From Spirochaetia bacterium (GTDB taxonomy: Bacteria; Spirochaetota; Spirochaetia; Sphaerochaetales; Sphaerochaetaceae), in assembly GCA_009930325.1 (NCBI GenBank), contig RZYO01000003.1, forward strand, positions 1-64,000: a stretch of 64,000 nt of DNA. Direction: 5' to 3'. Under the pieces are notes generated by a model. That model did no database searches. It was given only the letters and a program-made list of their open reading frames with translations, and was not told the origin of the DNA. Below, piece after piece: positions 63,277-64,000 of this stretch. Each line of letters opens with the position of its first letter. Positions within the stretch are counted from its first letter, which is position 1. The translations under genes were made by a program, and so were the position numbers.

Positions 63277-64000
63277 TTACCCATCTAATTTATTATAATA
63301 TTTAACTAATTTATCATTCATGATATTAACAATTTCATTTTTATCATTCTGATTTAATTGAGTCCATAATTTATAATTCATTGCAATCTTATTTAAATCA
63401 TTATTATATTCAAAAAATCTTTTTCTCTCAAATTTTTCAAAAGGATTTTTTAATATGCTTTGCTTTACTTTTGTCTTATTATTTAAGAAATCAATTGAAT
63501 AAATACAACCTTTTTTATCAACGGGTTTATTTTCATTGATTCTATTAATATAAAAATTTCTATAGCTCTCAATTAATTGATCCAAATTTATTTGGCCGTT
63601 ACAATCACAAAGTTTTATAGATTCTTTTAAAAAGACCATTTTAAAAGAAAAAGTATAATCATTTTCTTCAATAAAAGAAAAAAAATCTGATTTCAAAGTT
63701 GAATCGTCATGTACTATTAAGTTTCTTTCTCTTCTTATTTTTTCAATTGTTTCATAAGAGAAAAATTGCAACTCTGTATTACCTAATTTTAAAATCTTAT
63801 CTGCTTGTATTTTGTATTTTTTTATCCATTTTTTAAAAGTACCTGTTCCTAAATACAATTCTCTTGCAGCCGCTTCAACAGATAATAACCCTTCAAGTTG
63901 TTTATCTAGAGTATCGATATTTATTGAAACAATATTTGTTATTGTTTCATAAATTCCATTCACATTTATTAATTCTTTATTATTAAAGACTTGGTTATCA
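63277..64000 (-). CDS. helix-turn-helix-containing hypothetical protein (possibly partial)
   Basis: At least 228 aa. A possible GTG start is at 63963, but it has no Shine-Dalgarno and the frame stays open to the right edge, so the gene may begin outside the window. Residues about 25-75 look like a MerR/excisionase-type helix-turn-helix (LSVEAAARELYLGTGTFKKWIKKYKI, then FSYETIEKIRRERN). The rest is Lys/Asn-rich helical with CNGQINLDQLIESYRNFY. No family is recognised beyond the HTH-like segment. Confidence 0.7.
   Translation of the reverse strand, partial: DNQVFNNKELINVNGIYETITNIVSINIDTLDKQLEGLLSVEAAARELYLGTGTFKKWIKKYKIQADKILKLGNTELQFFSYETIEKIRRERNLIVHDDSTLKSDFFSFIEENDYTFSFKMVFLKESIKLCDCNGQINLDQLIESYRNFYINRINENKPVDKKGCIYSIDFLNNKTKVKQSILKNPFEKFERKRFFEYNNDLNKIAMNYKLWTQLNQNDKNEIVNIMNDKLVKYYNKLDG

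Overview
The window is a continuous piece of a low-G+C (about 30% by eye) bacterial chromosome, most likely an anaerobic spirochaete (Spirochaetota, Treponema/Sphaerochaeta-like). The reasons are gene-neighbourhood and protein style rather than a database match: secreted binding proteins whose signal peptides end in FSAGTKE/FAQGSNE-type sequences, many LPP20/LpoB-like lipoproteins, a desulfoferrodoxin, SpoVG, and the L25-Pth-TilS-FtsH-LepA and L21-L27-Obg-NadD-YqeK-RsfS blocks. No phage, insertion sequence or CRISPR array is visible. Core housekeeping genes dominate.

Layout. 1-7.2 kb: a partial RlmK-like rRNA methyltransferase with a repeat-bearing disordered tail, an unknown protein, rpsD, tRNA-Asn, a lipoprotein 5'-nucleotidase, a 56-residue basic protein, yidD and galM. 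7.2-15.8 kb (minus strand): lepA, ftsH, tilS, pth, rplY, tRNA-Gln, spoVG, ispE and a SMUG-type uracil-DNA glycosylase. 15.9-24 kb (plus): HAD phosphatase, acyl-CoA ligase, the methylthioadenosine salvage pair mtaD-mtnA, gdhA, a secreted beta-rich protein and desulfoferrodoxin. 24-32.3 kb (minus): a sodium/solute symporter, a NitT/TauT-type ABC transporter, and a run of three aminoacyl-tRNA synthetases (tyrS, glyS, gltX). 32.5-35.3 kb (plus): a cobalamin riboswitch in front of a btuF-btuC-btuD-like transporter.

35.3-40.4 kb (minus): alpha/beta hydrolase, then a PHP phosphatase-RloA-RloB operon, an unknown protein and a CsgG/LpoB-like lipoprotein. The RloA/RloB (AbiL-like) pair is full length, yet several expected catalytic residues are changed in both partners; this is the most unusual locus I see. 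40.6-44 kb (plus): an extremely acidic 101-residue protein and a TrpXYZ-type ABC transporter. 44-49.1 kb (minus): six consecutive lipoprotein genes (COG3014-like TPR, four LPP20-like, one LpoB-like). 49.2-53 kb (minus): rsfS, a lipoprotein, yqeK, nadD, obgE, rpmA, rplU. 53-64 kb: an autoregulated TetR repressor, argS, birA/bioY sharing a BirA operator, cysE, two tandem diguanylate cyclases, a DUF4143-type ATPase, a 0.7-kb region with no gene, and a helix-turn-helix protein running to the window edge.

A recurring regulatory theme is that several monocistronic or first-in-operon genes have a good -10 box ending 6-8 nt before the ATG and no Shine-Dalgarno (yidD, the SMUG glycosylase, HAD, mtaD, PHP, tetR, bioY). 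This predicts leaderless mRNAs, in contrast to clear AGGAG-type sites on most other genes.
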